Source: Streptomyces sp. NBC_01571 (GTDB lineage: Bacteria > Actinomycetota > Actinomycetes > Streptomycetales > Streptomycetaceae). Taken from it: a stretch of DNA of 64,000 bases. This document shows positions 44,214-52,904 of the stretch, piece after piece. A model generated the notes under the pieces. It made no database searches. It had not been told where the DNA came from and worked only from the letters and a program-made list of their open reading frames with translations. The stretch spans positions 868,001-932,000 of the forward strand of contig NZ_JAPEPZ010000001.1 in NCBI RefSeq assembly GCF_026339875.1. Direction: 5' to 3'. Made by a program: the position numbers and the translations under genes. How positions within the stretch are numbered: the first letter of the stretch is position 1; every line of letters starts with the position of its first letter.

Positions 44214-44715
44214 CAGCGGCCGGGTGGCCGCACGGTGGAGAGTTCTTCGTTCAGCTCGGTGAGGAAGCGGAGCACCACGGACAGCTCGTCCCCGCCGCAA
44301 CGGTCGCGCACCCGTGCGGTGACCTCGGCGAGCGGCCGGACATGGACGCCCGCCGCCGTCCTGGCCTCGGCGACGTCGTGGAGGTGGACCACCCCGCGGC
44401 CGGGGCCCCCTGGCTCGTCGGATGCGGCCCGCGCGTCCGAGTCGGTCGAGACGGGCCGTGACCGCGCCCGAGGTGAGTCCGAGACGGTCGCGCAGACCGC
44501 CGGCGGTAAGGGTTGCGGCGCGTCGAGGATCGCGGCCAGGCGCCTGCACGTCGGTCGCGTGCAGACCGTGTTCGCCGGCGAAGGCGTGGACCAGACGGTT
44601 GATCTCCCCGTTCACGCGGCGCGGCCGCACCGCGAAGGCCTGAAGATCCGTCGCCCCGTCGCGCTCCCGCCCCGGACCGCCCCCTCGGGGACAGGGTCAC
44701 CCGCTCGGTCGTCAC
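44214..44715 (-). pseudogene. MarR-family regulator broken by several frameshifts
   Basis: Segments of one MarR protein lie in different frames: VNGEINRLVHAFAGEHGLHATDVQA, then LAAILDAPQP one frame over, then LTAGGLRDRLGLTSGAVTARLDRLGRAG back in the first frame, then VVHLHDVAEARTAAGVHV..VVLRFLTELNEELS in another, to TGA at 44214. At least three single-base indels are needed. Start perhaps GTG 44715 (MTTERVTL). It is clearly non-functional as written. Confidence 0.75.
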
Positions 44716-44796
44716 CGCCGTCTCGTCCGGCCACGCGATCAGCCTAGAGAAGTCCGCCGTCCGCCCCCTCGGGGATCCCCGGTCGCCGGAAAGACC

Positions 44797-44833
44797 CCTT
44801 CCACGCATCCGACGTCACCGCCCGCGTGGAAGG
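44797..44833 (+). promoter_or_regulatory. Inverted repeat and weak SigK-type promoter before the SDR/photolyase operon
   Basis: CCTTCCACGC (44797-44806) and GCGTGGAAGG (44824-44833) are perfect 10-bp inverted arms, 17 bp apart. Within this span GCATCC (44805-44810), N16, TGGAAG (44827-44832) resembles the CAATCC-N16-CGGAAT pattern of the sigma and lipid operons, though less well. It ends 53 bp before the SDR start. Confidence 0.45.
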
Positions 44834-44886
44834 CATGACAAGGGGAGTACGGAATGGGGGCGACGCGGCGAACGACGGAGGGACCC

Positions 44887-46422
44887 ATGAGCGAGGACGA
44901 CGCCGGCCTGAGATGTCTGGTGACCGGTGCCACGGGCTACATCGGTGGACGGCTGGTACCCGAGCTGCTGGCGGAGGGACACCGGGTGCGCTGTCTCGCC
45001 CGCTCCCCCGCCAAGCTGCGCGACTACCCGTGGGCCGGCGAGGCGGACGTCGTACGGGGCGATGTCCTGGACGCCGACTCGGTGGCCGAGGCGATGCGTG
45101 ACACGGATGTCGCCTACTACCTCGTCCACGCCCTCGGCGCGGGCCACGACTTCGAGGCGACCGACCGCGAGGCGGCACGGATCTTCGGTGAACAGGCCCG
45201 CGCGGCCGGCGTCCGGCGGATCGTCTACCTGGGCGGGCTCACACCGCCGGGCGTACCGGAGACGGAACTGTCGCCGCACCTCAGGTCCCGCACCGAGGTC
45301 GGCCGCATCCTGCTGCACTCCGGCGTGCCGACCACCGTGCTGCGGGCCGCGGTGATCATCGGCTCCGGCTCGGCGTCCTTCGAGATGCTGCGCTATCTCA
45401 CGGAGCGGCTGCCGGTGATGGTGACGCCGAGCTGGGTGCACACCCGCATCCAGCCGATGGGGGTACGGGACGTGCTGCGCACCCTCGTCGGCAGCGCCCG
45501 GATGCCCGCGGACGTCAACCGGACCTTCGACATCGGCGGTCCCGAGATCCTGACGTATCTGGAGATGATGCGGCGGTACGCGACCATCGCCGGCCTGCCC
45601 CGCAGGCTCATCTTCCCCGTGCCGGTGCTCACCCCACGACTGTCCAGTCACTGGGTCGGTCTGGTCACTCCGGTGCCCGCGTCCATCGCGCGCCCGCTCA
45701 CCGAGTCGCTGCGGCACGAGGTCGTGTGCCACGAGCACGACATCGTCCGGTACGTGCCCGATCCGCCGGGGCGTCCGATCGGCTTCGACGAGGCGGTGTC
45801 GCTGGCCCTGCAACGGGTGCGGGACGCGCAGGTCACCACGAGGTGGTCGTCGGCCTCGGTGCCCGGCGCGCCCAGCGATCCGCTCCCCACCGACCCCGAC
45901 TGGGCGGGCGGCAGCCTCTACACCGACTGTCGTGAGCTGGTCGTGGACGCGCCGCGCGAGGCGTTGTGGCGGGTGGTCGAGGGCATCGGCGGCGACAACG
46001 GCTGGTACTCCTTCCCGCTCGCCTGGGCCGTCCGCGGCTGGCTGGACCGCCTGGTGGGCGGTGTCGGTCTGCGGCGCGGGCGGCGCGACGCGACCCGGCT
46101 GCGGGCGGGCGACTCGCTCGACTTCTGGCGGGTCGAGGAGATCGAGCCCGGTCACCTGCTGCGGCTGCGCGCGGAGATGCGGCTGCCGGGGCTCGCCTGG
46201 CTGGAGATGTACGCCGAGACGGGCGACAACGGCGGGTCCCGCTACCGGCAGCGGGCCATGTTCCATCCGCACGGGCTGCTGGGGCACGCCTACTGGTGGA
46301 GCGTGTCGCCGTTCCACGCCGCCGTGTTCGGCGGCATGGCCCGCAACATCGCGAAGGCCGCCGTCAAGCGGGCGGCCGAGAGCACCCCGACGACGAAACC
46401 GGAGTCCGCCTCCACTCCCTGA
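44887..46422 (+). CDS. NAD-binding epimerase/SDR with C-terminal DUF2867 domain
   Basis: Of 511 residues, 8-300 form an atypical SDR/NmrA-like domain with the TGATGYIGGRLVPELL dinucleotide loop at 13-28, AYYLVHALGAG and YLGGLTPPG. Residues 340-495 are DUF2867 (YTDCRELVVDAPREALWRVVEGIGGDNGWY, then LRAEMRLPGLAWLEM). This two-domain form is common near light- and sigma-factor-controlled photolyase genes. The reaction is unknown. GGAGGGA precedes ATG 44887. The photolyase gene follows in the same direction after 214 bp. Confidence 0.85.
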   Translation: MSEDDAGLRCLVTGATGYIGGRLVPELLAEGHRVRCLARSPAKLRDYPWAGEADVVRGDVLDADSVAEAMRDTDVAYYLVHALGAGHDFEATDREAARIFGEQARAAGVRRIVYLGGLTPPGVPETELSPHLRSRTEVGRILLHSGVPTTVLRAAVIIGSGSASFEMLRYLTERLPVMVTPSWVHTRIQPMGVRDVLRTLVGSARMPADVNRTFDIGGPEILTYLEMMRRYATIAGLPRRLIFPVPVLTPRLSSHWVGLVTPVPASIARPLTESLRHEVVCHEHDIVRYVPDPPGRPIGFDEAVSLALQRVRDAQVTTRWSSASVPGAPSDPLPTDPDWAGGSLYTDCRELVVDAPREALWRVVEGIGGDNGWYSFPLAWAVRGWLDRLVGGVGLRRGRRDATRLRAGDSLDFWRVEEIEPGHLLRLRAEMRLPGLAWLEMYAETGDNGGSRYRQRAMFHPHGLLGHAYWWSVSPFHAAVFGGMARNIAKAAVKRAAESTPTTKPESASTP

Positions 46423-46466
46423 CCGCCGACCCCGCTTCCGCTCCCCGCCCCCTGATCCCTCGTCCG

Positions 46467-46493
46467 CCCCCCGACCCCCGACCCCCGACCCCC
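46467..46493 (-). other. G-quadruplex-forming sequence
   Basis: The plus strand has runs C6, C5, C5 and C5 separated by GA. The minus strand is therefore four runs of five or more G with 2-base loops, a canonical stable G4. It lies in the pyrimidine-rich gap between the SDR and photolyase genes, on the template strand of both. Confidence 0.8.
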
Positions 46494-46636
46494 GATCCCG
46501 CCGCGTCCGGTTCCCGTCGCTCCGCGCTCCGCGCATCCGTAGGGGCCCCTCGCGCCGAAGCGGGAATCGCCGTAGCCCTCGCGGCGGTGGTCCTCGTGCC
46601 CGCACCGCCGGTCCAGCCGAATCCCGGAGCCCCGCC

Positions 46637-48010
46637 ATGAACGTCTCGGTCGTCCTGTTCACCTCGGACCTGCGTCTGCACGATCACCCGGCGCTGCGGG
46701 CGGCCCACGACGGTTCGGCCGCGCTGGTCCCCCTCTTCGTGCGCGACGACGCCGTCGCCGCGGCAGGGTTCACGGCGCCCAACCGGATGGCGTTCCTCGC
46801 GGACTGCCTGGCCGACCTCGACGCCGGACTGCGCGAGCGGGGCGGACGGCTGGTGGTGCGTTCCGGCGACGTGACCGCCGAGGTGTGCAAGGTGGTCGCC
46901 GAGGCGGAGGCCGACGAGGTGCACATGGCCGCGGGCGTCAGTGCCTTCGCGCGCCGCCGCGAGGACCGGCTGCGCACCGCACTCGAGGCCGAGGGGTGCC
47001 GGCTGCACGTCCACGACACGGTGATCACCGCACTCGCGCCGGGTGCCGTCACCCCGGCCTCCTCGGACCACTTCGCCGTCTTCACCCCGTACTTCCGGCA
47101 CTGGTCGCGGCAGTCGCTGCGCGGCGCGGTCTCCGCGCCGCGGGCGATCCGGGTGCCGGACGGTGTCGTCTCGGAGCCGGTGCCCTCCCGCACCGGCCTG
47201 TCCGGGGTGTCCGAGGGACTGGCGCGGGGCGGCGAGACGGAGGCCCGGAGGAGACTCGTCTCCTGGCTGCGGAGCGGGATCGCGTCGTACGAGGACCGGC
47301 ACGACGACCTGGCCGGCGACGCCACCTCCCGGTTCTCGCCGTACCTGCACTTCGGCTCGCTCTCCCCGGTCGAGCTGGTGCACCGGGCCCGTGGCGCGGG
47401 CGGGGCGGGCGCCGAGGCCTTCGTACGGCAGCTCGCCTGGCGGGACTTCCACCACCAGGTGCTCGCCGCGCGGCCGGACGCGGCCGTGGCCGACTACCGG
47501 ACCCGCCACGACCGCTGGCGCCCGGAGACCGAGGCGCGGGAGGACATCGTCGCGTGGAAGGACGGGCGCACCGGCTATCCGGTGATCGACGCGGCGATGC
47601 GCCAACTGCGCCACGAGGGCTGGATGCACAACCGGGGACGCCTGCTGACGGCGAGCTTCCTCACCAAGACGCTGTACGTGGACTGGCGGGTCGGGGCCCG
47701 GCACTTCCTGGACCTGCTGGTGGACGGCGATGTCGCCAACAACCAGCTCAACTGGCAGTGGATGGCAGGGACGGGCACGGACACCCGGCCCAACCGGGTC
47801 CTCAACCCGGTGCTCCAGGCCAGGCGTTACGACCCGGACGGGGTGTACGTCCGGCGGTGGGTGCCCGAACTGGAGGGGATCGCGGGCGCCGCCGTGCACG
47901 AGCCGTGGAGGCTGCGGGGCCTGGACCGCGCCGCCTACGATTACCCTGACCCCCTGGTCGAACTTCCGGACGCGCTGGCCCGCTTCAGGAACGCCCGGGG
48001 CCGTGGCTGA
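46637..48010 (+). CDS. phr: Deoxyribodipyrimidine photolyase
   Basis: This 457-residue FAD enzyme uses blue light to repair UV-induced cyclobutane pyrimidine dimers. The N-terminal antenna domain is 1-130 (VVLFTSDLRLHDHPALRAAH). The FAD domain has SRFSPYLHFGSLSP, FVRQLAWRDFHHQVL, TGYPVIDAAMRQLRHEGWMHNR and NNQLNWQWMAGTGTDTRPNRVLNP. Trp residues for the electron-transfer chain are present. ATG 46637 was chosen. It is downstream of the SDR/DUF2867 gene and near the LitR/SigK genes, consistent with light induction. Confidence 0.94.
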   Translation: MNVSVVLFTSDLRLHDHPALRAAHDGSAALVPLFVRDDAVAAAGFTAPNRMAFLADCLADLDAGLRERGGRLVVRSGDVTAEVCKVVAEAEADEVHMAAGVSAFARRREDRLRTALEAEGCRLHVHDTVITALAPGAVTPASSDHFAVFTPYFRHWSRQSLRGAVSAPRAIRVPDGVVSEPVPSRTGLSGVSEGLARGGETEARRRLVSWLRSGIASYEDRHDDLAGDATSRFSPYLHFGSLSPVELVHRARGAGGAGAEAFVRQLAWRDFHHQVLAARPDAAVADYRTRHDRWRPETEAREDIVAWKDGRTGYPVIDAAMRQLRHEGWMHNRGRLLTASFLTKTLYVDWRVGARHFLDLLVDGDVANNQLNWQWMAGTGTDTRPNRVLNPVLQARRYDPDGVYVRRWVPELEGIAGAAVHEPWRLRGLDRAAYDYPDPLVELPDALARFRNARGRG

Positions 48011-48170
48011 AGGAAGTCACCAGGGATTTTACTGTTCGTAGAGATTTTTTCGTCGAACGCGTGCGTACTGGTGGGCGTCAGAATCACTCGTCACCGGATC
48101 CACTCGCACCGGATTCACATGCGGCACGACGGGGCTCCGGCTCCGCGCTGCCGCCCCGCCAGGAGGCTCG

Positions 48171-48893
48171 ATGCGCATTGCACGGAACGCAGGAACGCTC
48201 TTCGTGGCAGGTGCGTTGACCATGACACTCGCCGCGCTCGCGTACCCTGCCGTGATCGGTGTGCAGACCACGTCCAGCGCCCCGAACCGCGTGATCGCCA
48301 ACACTCCGACGGGCCCGTTGACCGAGGCCGACCGTGACTTCGTCGTCAAGGTGCGAGCGGCGGGACTCTGGGAGTACCCGGTCGGACAGCTGGCGCTGCA
48401 GAAGGGCACCATCCCGGCGGTCAGAACCGCCGGCGACCACCTGATCAAGGGCCACGCCGCGCTGGACGACACCGACCGCAAGGTCGCCGCCACGCTCGGC
48501 ATCACCATCCCCAACAAGCCGTCCCCGCAGCAGCAGGGTTTCGTCTCGACCCTGAGCGCGGACAGCGGCAAGCAGTTCGACACGGACTTCGCCAACATCC
48601 TGCGGCTGACCCACGGAACGATCTTCCTCACCGTCGCGAAGATCAGGTCCACCACCGAGAACTCGTTGGTGCGCCAGCTGGCCGACCAGGCCAACGACAC
48701 GGTGCTGGACCACATCACGGTGATGGAGAAGACCGGACTGGTCAACTTCGACCAGGTGTTGTTCCAGGAGACCACCCCGCCGAAGCTGCCCGCCGGAAAC
48801 GTCACGCCGCCCGCACCCGCGCCGGGCGAGCCGACCGTCGTCCTCACCCCGCCCGCGGGAAGTTCCGCGTCCCCCTCACCGACGGTGCGGTGA
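48171..48893 (+). CDS. DUF4142 secreted/periplasmic-type protein
   Basis: The protein has 240 residues with an N-terminal signal-like helix (about 8-28, TLFVAGALTMTLAALAYPAVIG) and a ferritin-like DUF4142 helical domain (TEADRDFVVKVRAAGLWEYPVGQLALQKG, VRTAGDHLIKGHAALDD). The tail is Pro-rich (from about 205). It is likely exported. Family roles are unknown; the helical bundle could bind metal or lipid. CAGGAGG precedes ATG 48171. The 160-bp upstream region has an AT-rich stretch with a GTTCG/CGAAC pair (48034-48058). Confidence 0.83.
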   Translation: MRIARNAGTLFVAGALTMTLAALAYPAVIGVQTTSSAPNRVIANTPTGPLTEADRDFVVKVRAAGLWEYPVGQLALQKGTIPAVRTAGDHLIKGHAALDDTDRKVAATLGITIPNKPSPQQQGFVSTLSADSGKQFDTDFANILRLTHGTIFLTVAKIRSTTENSLVRQLADQANDTVLDHITVMEKTGLVNFDQVLFQETTPPKLPAGNVTPPAPAPGEPTVVLTPPAGSSASPSPTVR

Positions 48894-48899
48894 ACCGGG

Positions 48900-48948
48900 A
48901 ACGTCGCCCCGGCCCGGGACCTCAGCTTCCCGGGGCCGGGGCGACGTT
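48900..48948. terminator. 16-bp stem-loop shared by the DUF4142 and litR 3' ends
   Basis: AACGTCGCCCCGGCCC (48900-48915) and GGGCCGGGGCGACGTT (48933-48948) are perfect inverted repeats with a 17-base loop. The right arm lies in the last codons of the convergent litR-like gene. It is a likely bidirectional terminator. Confidence 0.8.
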
Positions 48949-49941
48949 GTCGTAGAGGCCCATGAGGGACCCGAGGGCGTCCCGCAGTCCCGGCGGGCGG
49001 AGCATCCCGCGCAGCGGACGCCCGGCCCAGCCGGGGCCGCCCAGCACGACGGCGGGATGGTTGCGGGCTCCCTTGACACCCCATTGGGTGCCGGCCACGT
49101 GCCGGGCGAGTGGGACGTCGGCCGTCGAACGGGTCTGGGCCCACAGCACGACGGCCGTCGGGCCGAGCCGCCGTACCGCCGCGGTCAGCGCCTCGGTGGG
49201 CACGGCCGCACCGAACATCCTTGTGGGCAGGCCGAGTTCGGCGAGTCCGGCGTGCAGCGCCTGCAACGGCAGGCTGTGCTCCTCGCCGGGGACGCACGCC
49301 AGCACCACGGGCCCCGGGCCGGTGGCCGGAGCGTCGGGCCGGGCCGGCTCGGTGGCCCGGTGGAGCGTCCGGGAGATATGCCAGGACAGCAGGTGCTCCA
49401 CCTCCACGTAACGGTCACCGGAGGACTCCCACTTGCGTCCCACCGCGTGCAGGGTGGGCACCATCACCTCGTCCCAGGCGACGACCAGGCCGTGCCGTGC
49501 CACGAGCGAGGCCAGCTGGTCGTCCATCGCGGGCGCGTCGAGGCGCACGGCGGCGCGCGCGAGGCCCCTGCACTCCTGGCGGACGTCACCGAGCGGCAGC
49601 GCGCCGGCCGCCTGTGAACGCCGCCGGCCGGCCTCCGCGGACGGGTCGGGGCCGGAAGGGATCCGCTCGACGCCCTTCCGCGCGGTCCTGGCCGCCTCGG
49701 CGGGCGGCACCCCCGCGGAGGTCAGACGGCACATCTCCTCGAGCATCGCCACGTCCTGCGGCGTCCAGCGGCGGTGCCGCCCGTCGGAGCGGACCGCGGG
49801 ACCCACTCCGTACCGGCGGTCCCAGGAACGCAGGGTGGTGGGCGACACTCCCAGCCGGCGGGCCAGCGCACCCGTGGTGACGCCCGTCTCGGCGGGCCGT
49901 GCGGCCACTTCTGACGGCCCTGTCGGTCGGTCCTCGCCCAT
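48922..49941 (-). CDS. MerR-family photoreceptor-type regulator with B12-binding domain (LitR/CarH-like)
   Basis: This 339-residue protein has a MerR helix-turn-helix at about 20-75 (TGALARRLGVSPTTLRSWDRRYG). A helical B12-binding-2 cap follows (LASLVARHGLVVAWDEVMVPTLHAVGRKWESSGDRYVEVEHLLS, with the Trp and Glu-His that line adenosylcobalamin). Then comes a cobalamin-binding Rossmann domain with GEEHSLPLQALHAGLAELG, whose His is the expected Co ligand. In LitR/CarH, light breaks the Co-C bond and releases the repressor. ATG 49941 was chosen. It is next to the sigma, photolyase and lipid genes, its probable targets. Confidence 0.85.
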   Translation of the reverse strand: MGEDRPTGPSEVAARPAETGVTTGALARRLGVSPTTLRSWDRRYGVGPAVRSDGRHRRWTPQDVAMLEEMCRLTSAGVPPAEAARTARKGVERIPSGPDPSAEAGRRRSQAAGALPLGDVRQECRGLARAAVRLDAPAMDDQLASLVARHGLVVAWDEVMVPTLHAVGRKWESSGDRYVEVEHLLSWHISRTLHRATEPARPDAPATGPGPVVLACVPGEEHSLPLQALHAGLAELGLPTRMFGAAVPTEALTAAVRRLGPTAVVLWAQTRSTADVPLARHVAGTQWGVKGARNHPAVVLGGPGWAGRPLRGMLRPPGLRDALGSLMGLYDNVAPAPGS

Positions 49942-50069
49942 GCGGCGACTATACGACGCAGAAACGATGCAAGTTGTCCCGGATGTCCCGCGGTTCACAC
50001 GATGGAGCCTCGCGGCGCGCCGTACGGAAGGCGCCCCGTGACCCCCGTCCGAACCGAGGAGCCGTGGTC

Positions 50070-50399
50070 ATGACCGCAGATCCGATCACCACGGGGCGTG
50101 CGCCGGCCGTACACACCCGCCGCACCGAGCCGGTCGCGGCCCCCGGATCCCCGCCGGGTCCCACCGGCGACACGCGCGGCCGTCCCGAGGCCGCCGCGCC
50201 CGATCGCGTCTCCGTCCGGCACGAGCTCACCGGACCACCCGCACCGCAGCGTCGGGTGCCGCGTCTCGCGTCGTACGAGGACTCCACCCGGACACAGCTC
50301 GCGCGGCGCACCGGCCGGCCGCCGGGGACCGCCGGCGGCCACTGCCGACGCTGCCTGCCCCGACGGCGACGCCGGCTGCCCACGCGGGCCGACGGGTGA
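50070..50399 (+). CDS. Possible small Arg/Pro-rich protein
   Basis: ATG 50070, with GAGGAGCC upstream, opens a 109-codon frame ending at 50399. It is rich in Arg, Pro and Thr, with CRRCLP near the end and no recognisable domain. It lies in the same direction as the sigma operon. It could be real or chance in high-GC DNA; the ribosome-site spacing is its main support. Confidence 0.35.
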   Translation: MTADPITTGRAPAVHTRRTEPVAAPGSPPGPTGDTRGRPEAAAPDRVSVRHELTGPPAPQRRVPRLASYEDSTRTQLARRTGRPPGTAGGHCRRCLPRRRRRLPTRADG

Positions 50400-50491
50400 G
50401 GACCGGCGGAGCCCGCCCGGCACCGGGCCCGGCCGGCCCGCGTCCCGCGCACGCGCCCGGCCACCGCACCCGGGATTCTCCCGCCGTGGGC

Positions 50492-50519
50492 CAATCCGCG
50501 GCCGGACCTGCTCCGGATC
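50492..50519 (+). promoter_or_regulatory. SigK-type promoter of the sigma/anti-sigma operon
   Basis: CAATCC (50492-50497), 16 bp, CGGATC (50514-50519). The spacing and both elements match the site upstream of the lipid operon and resemble the mycobacterial SigK consensus CCATCC-N16/17-CCGAAT. It lies 38 bp before the sigma start, fitting autoregulation. Confidence 0.62.
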
Positions 50520-50556
50520 AGTCCCGTACCGTTCGCCCTGCTTGGAGGACCACCCT

Positions 50557-51141
50557 GTGAAGGAAGCCGTGGAAATCGGGAGAGACCCGGCGGCGGGACC
50601 CGGTCTGCCGGACCTGATGGCCGACGTCGCCCGGGGCGACCAGGAGGCTTTCGCCGCGGTCTACGACGTCGTGGCGGGGCCGGTGCTCGGCATCGTCCGC
50701 AGGGTGCTGCGCGACCTGGCCCAGTCGGAGGAGGTGGCGCAGGAGGTACTGGTCGAGGTGTGGCGGACCGCCGCCCGCTACCGGCCCGAGCGGGGGTCGG
50801 TGATGAACTGGGTGCTCACCCTCGCCCACCAGCGGGCCGTCGACCGGGTGCGCTCGGCCGAGGCCTCGGCGGCGCGCGAGCACAAGGCGGCCCTCCTCGA
50901 CCGGACGCCCGAGTTCGACGAGGTGACCGAGCAGGTCGAGGCGCGGCTGGAACGGGAGCAGGTGCGGCGCTGTCTGCGGACGCTGACGGAACTCCAGCGC
51001 CAGTCCGTGACCCTCGCCTACTACCGGGGCCTGACCTACCGGGAGGTGGCGGAGCTGCTGACGCTTCCGCTCGGCACGGTCAAGACCCGGCTGCGCGACG
51101 GTCTCATCCGTCTCCGCGACTGCCTGGGGGTCACCGCATGA
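50557..51141 (+). CDS. sigK: ECF sigma factor of SigK type
   Basis: Of 194 residues, region 2 (ARGDQEAFAAVYDVVAGPVLGIVRRVLRDLAQSEEVAQEVLVEVWRTAARYRPERGS) and region 4 (LQRQSVTLAYYRGLTYREVAELLTLPLGTVKTRLRDGL) are complete. This is the ECF19 (SigK) pattern. GTG 50557 has GGAGG eight bases upstream. The next gene overlaps it by ATGA and encodes an RskA-type anti-sigma factor. In M. tuberculosis sigK-rskA sits with the same four lipid genes seen here. A LitS-like role beside LitR is also likely. Confidence 0.85.
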   Translation: MKEAVEIGRDPAAGPGLPDLMADVARGDQEAFAAVYDVVAGPVLGIVRRVLRDLAQSEEVAQEVLVEVWRTAARYRPERGSVMNWVLTLAHQRAVDRVRSAEASAAREHKAALLDRTPEFDEVTEQVEARLEREQVRRCLRTLTELQRQSVTLAYYRGLTYREVAELLTLPLGTVKTRLRDGLIRLRDCLGVTA

Positions 51142-51899
51142 CCACGTCCGACCTGCACACCCTGACGGGCGCGTACGCGCTGTACGCCCTCGACGCGGAC
51201 GAGCGCGGCCGGTTCGAGCGGCACGCCGCCGACTGCGAGGCCTGCGTCCAGGAGGTTCGTGAGCTGACCGCCACGGCCGCGCGGCTGGGCCTCGCCGAGA
51301 GCGCCGTCGCGGCCCCCGAGCTCAAGAACCGGGTCATGCGGCAGATCACCACGGTCCGGCAGGAAGCGCCCCTGCCGACGCCTTCCCCGCCCCCAGCACC
51401 AGATCTCCGCCGCGTACGCCGTACCCGCGGCCTGTCGCGCTGGGCCCTGGCCGCCTGTGTGGCCGCCGCGGCGGCGTTCGGCGGCACGGCGGTGTGGCAG
51501 CACGAACGGGCGCGGGACGCACAGCATCAGGCGCGGGACGCCGAGCGCCGGACCGCCGACCTGACCGCGGTGCTGGCCGCCCCGGACGCGAAGAGCCGTA
51601 CCGCGAGACTGGCGGGCGGGGCCGGCGGCACGGTGGTCGTCTCCGCGAGCCGTGACAAGGCCGTCTTCATCTCCTCGGAGATGGCGAAGCCGCCGAGCGG
51701 CAAGGTCTACCAGCTGTGGTTCGACGACGCGGGCACCATGCGCTCCGCCGGTCTGATGGACCCGCATCGGACCAGCGAGGCGGTGCTGCTGGACGGGAAC
51801 GTGGCCAAGGCCTCGGGCATGGGCATCACCGTGGAACCGGCCGGCGGCTCGGCCCGGCCGACCTCGGCGCCTCTCGCGCTGCTGGACCTCCCCGCCTGA
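51138..51899 (+). CDS. rskA: RskA-type anti-sigma factor
   Basis: The protein has 253 residues. A cytoplasmic zinc-anti-sigma domain (HAADCEACVQE, H-x3-C-x2-C) spans about 5-60. One transmembrane helix (LAACVAAAAAFGGTAVW) is at about 102-120. The extracytoplasmic RskA domain carries KVYQLWFDDAGTMRSAGLM and TVEPAGGSARPTSAPL. It holds SigK inactive until regulated proteolysis. ATG 51138 overlaps the sigma stop by 4 bp. The 198 bp that follow are rich in palindromic GGCC blocks (such as 51901-51918), probably terminators for this operon and the opposing one. Confidence 0.88.
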   Translation: MTTSDLHTLTGAYALYALDADERGRFERHAADCEACVQEVRELTATAARLGLAESAVAAPELKNRVMRQITTVRQEAPLPTPSPPPAPDLRRVRRTRGLSRWALAACVAAAAAFGGTAVWQHERARDAQHQARDAERRTADLTAVLAAPDAKSRTARLAGGAGGTVVVSASRDKAVFISSEMAKPPSGKVYQLWFDDAGTMRSAGLMDPHRTSEAVLLDGNVAKASGMGITVEPAGGSARPTSAPLALLDLPA

Positions 51900-52097
51900 C
51901 CGCGGCCGGCCGGCCGCGCCGTGCCCCCTCGTCGGGACCGGGCCGGCCGGTCCTCTTCCGCGCCAGGCCGGGCGGGAGCGGCCGATCCTCTCCTTCCGGA
52001 CCGGAGCGGACCGGCCCGTCCCTCTCCCGGGACGAGCCGGTCCTCCCGGCGTCGTCACCGGTCCTCCCCCGGCGGGCGACGCCCGCACGCGGCCCCG

Positions 52098-52904
52098 TCA
52101 GCCGCGCGACTTCGGCGGCAACGGAAAGAAGCCGCTGGTCCTCGCGGAGTACTCGGCGAACCCCGCTCGCCCCGCCAAGTGCTTCTCCAGCAGCGCCTTC
52201 CCGCTGCCGTTGATCAGCAGCCAGCTCATCAGCAGCGGTGAGAGCACCGACACCGCGGCCGCCGCGCCCGAGTCGCAGGCGAGCAGGAACAGGCCCCACC
52301 ACACGCAGAAGTCGCCGAAGTAGTTGGGGTGCCGGGTCCAGCTCCACAGGCCCCGGTCCATGACCCGGCCGCGGTTGGCGGGATCGGCCTTGAACCGGGC
52401 CAGTTGGGCGTCGCCCACCGCCTCGAAGAACAGTCCGACCGCCCACAGCGCGGCGCCGGCGAGGGTGAGTCCCGTCAGGCCCGCGGAGACGTACTGCGCG
52501 GCCTGGACGGGCAGCGACACCAGCCAGACCAGGGCTCCCTGCAGGAGGTAGATCATGCGCAGGGCGTACAGGTGGCGACGGCCGGGCGCCTTGGCGAGCA
52601 TCGCCTCGTATCTCGGATCCTCGCCGTGGCCACGGCCCCGCCGGGCGATGTGCAGGGCCAGCCGCAGCCCCCACACCGAGGTCAGTACGGTCACCAGGAT
52701 CCGTCGCCCCTCGTCGCCCTCGCCGGCGGAGGCCAGGAAGGACACCACGGCCACGGCGGTGAACCCGATCCCCCAGGCGACGTCCACGATCCGGTGGACG
52801 CCCTTGCGTACGGCGACAGCGAAGGTGACGAGCATGACGGCGAACGCCGCGGCCGCCGCGAGACCGAGGTTCTGGGCGAAGCCTGCCCAGGGGAAGCCGC
52901 TCAT
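52098..52904 (-). CDS. DUF1295 membrane protein
   Basis: This 268-residue membrane protein has about seven hydrophobic segments and the steroid-5-alpha-reductase-like C-terminus (GLWSWTRHPNYFGDFCVWWGLFLLA, then FAEYSARTSGFFP) of DUF1295. It may reduce or modify lipid double bonds; this is unproven in the group. ATG 52904 overlaps the preceding gene stop by ATGA. It is the last gene of the lipid operon, as Rv0446c is in the mycobacterial sigK locus. Confidence 0.87.
   Translation of the reverse strand: MSGFPWAGFAQNLGLAAAAAFAVMLVTFAVAVRKGVHRIVDVAWGIGFTAVAVVSFLASAGEGDEGRRILVTVLTSVWGLRLALHIARRGRGHGEDPRYEAMLAKAPGRRHLYALRMIYLLQGALVWLVSLPVQAAQYVSAGLTGLTLAGAALWAVGLFFEAVGDAQLARFKADPANRGRVMDRGLWSWTRHPNYFGDFCVWWGLFLLACDSGAAAAVSVLSPLLMSWLLINGSGKALLEKHLAGRAGFAEYSARTSGFFPLPPKSRG

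Noticed and set aside
44815..46662. 615-codon minus-strand open frame
   Set aside because: It is antisense to the SDR/DUF2867 gene; low-complexity translation without family features.
48034..48058. GTTCG/CGAAC pair near the DUF4142 gene as a terminator
   Set aside because: The stem is only 5 bp with a 15-base loop, too weak to call; it may equally be part of a promoter.
50557..51899. Calling the sigma factor LitS with certainty
   Set aside because: A LitR-like gene is adjacent, but the anti-sigma factor is RskA-type and the lipid gene set matches the sigK locus, so SigK type is the safer name; both roles may overlap.
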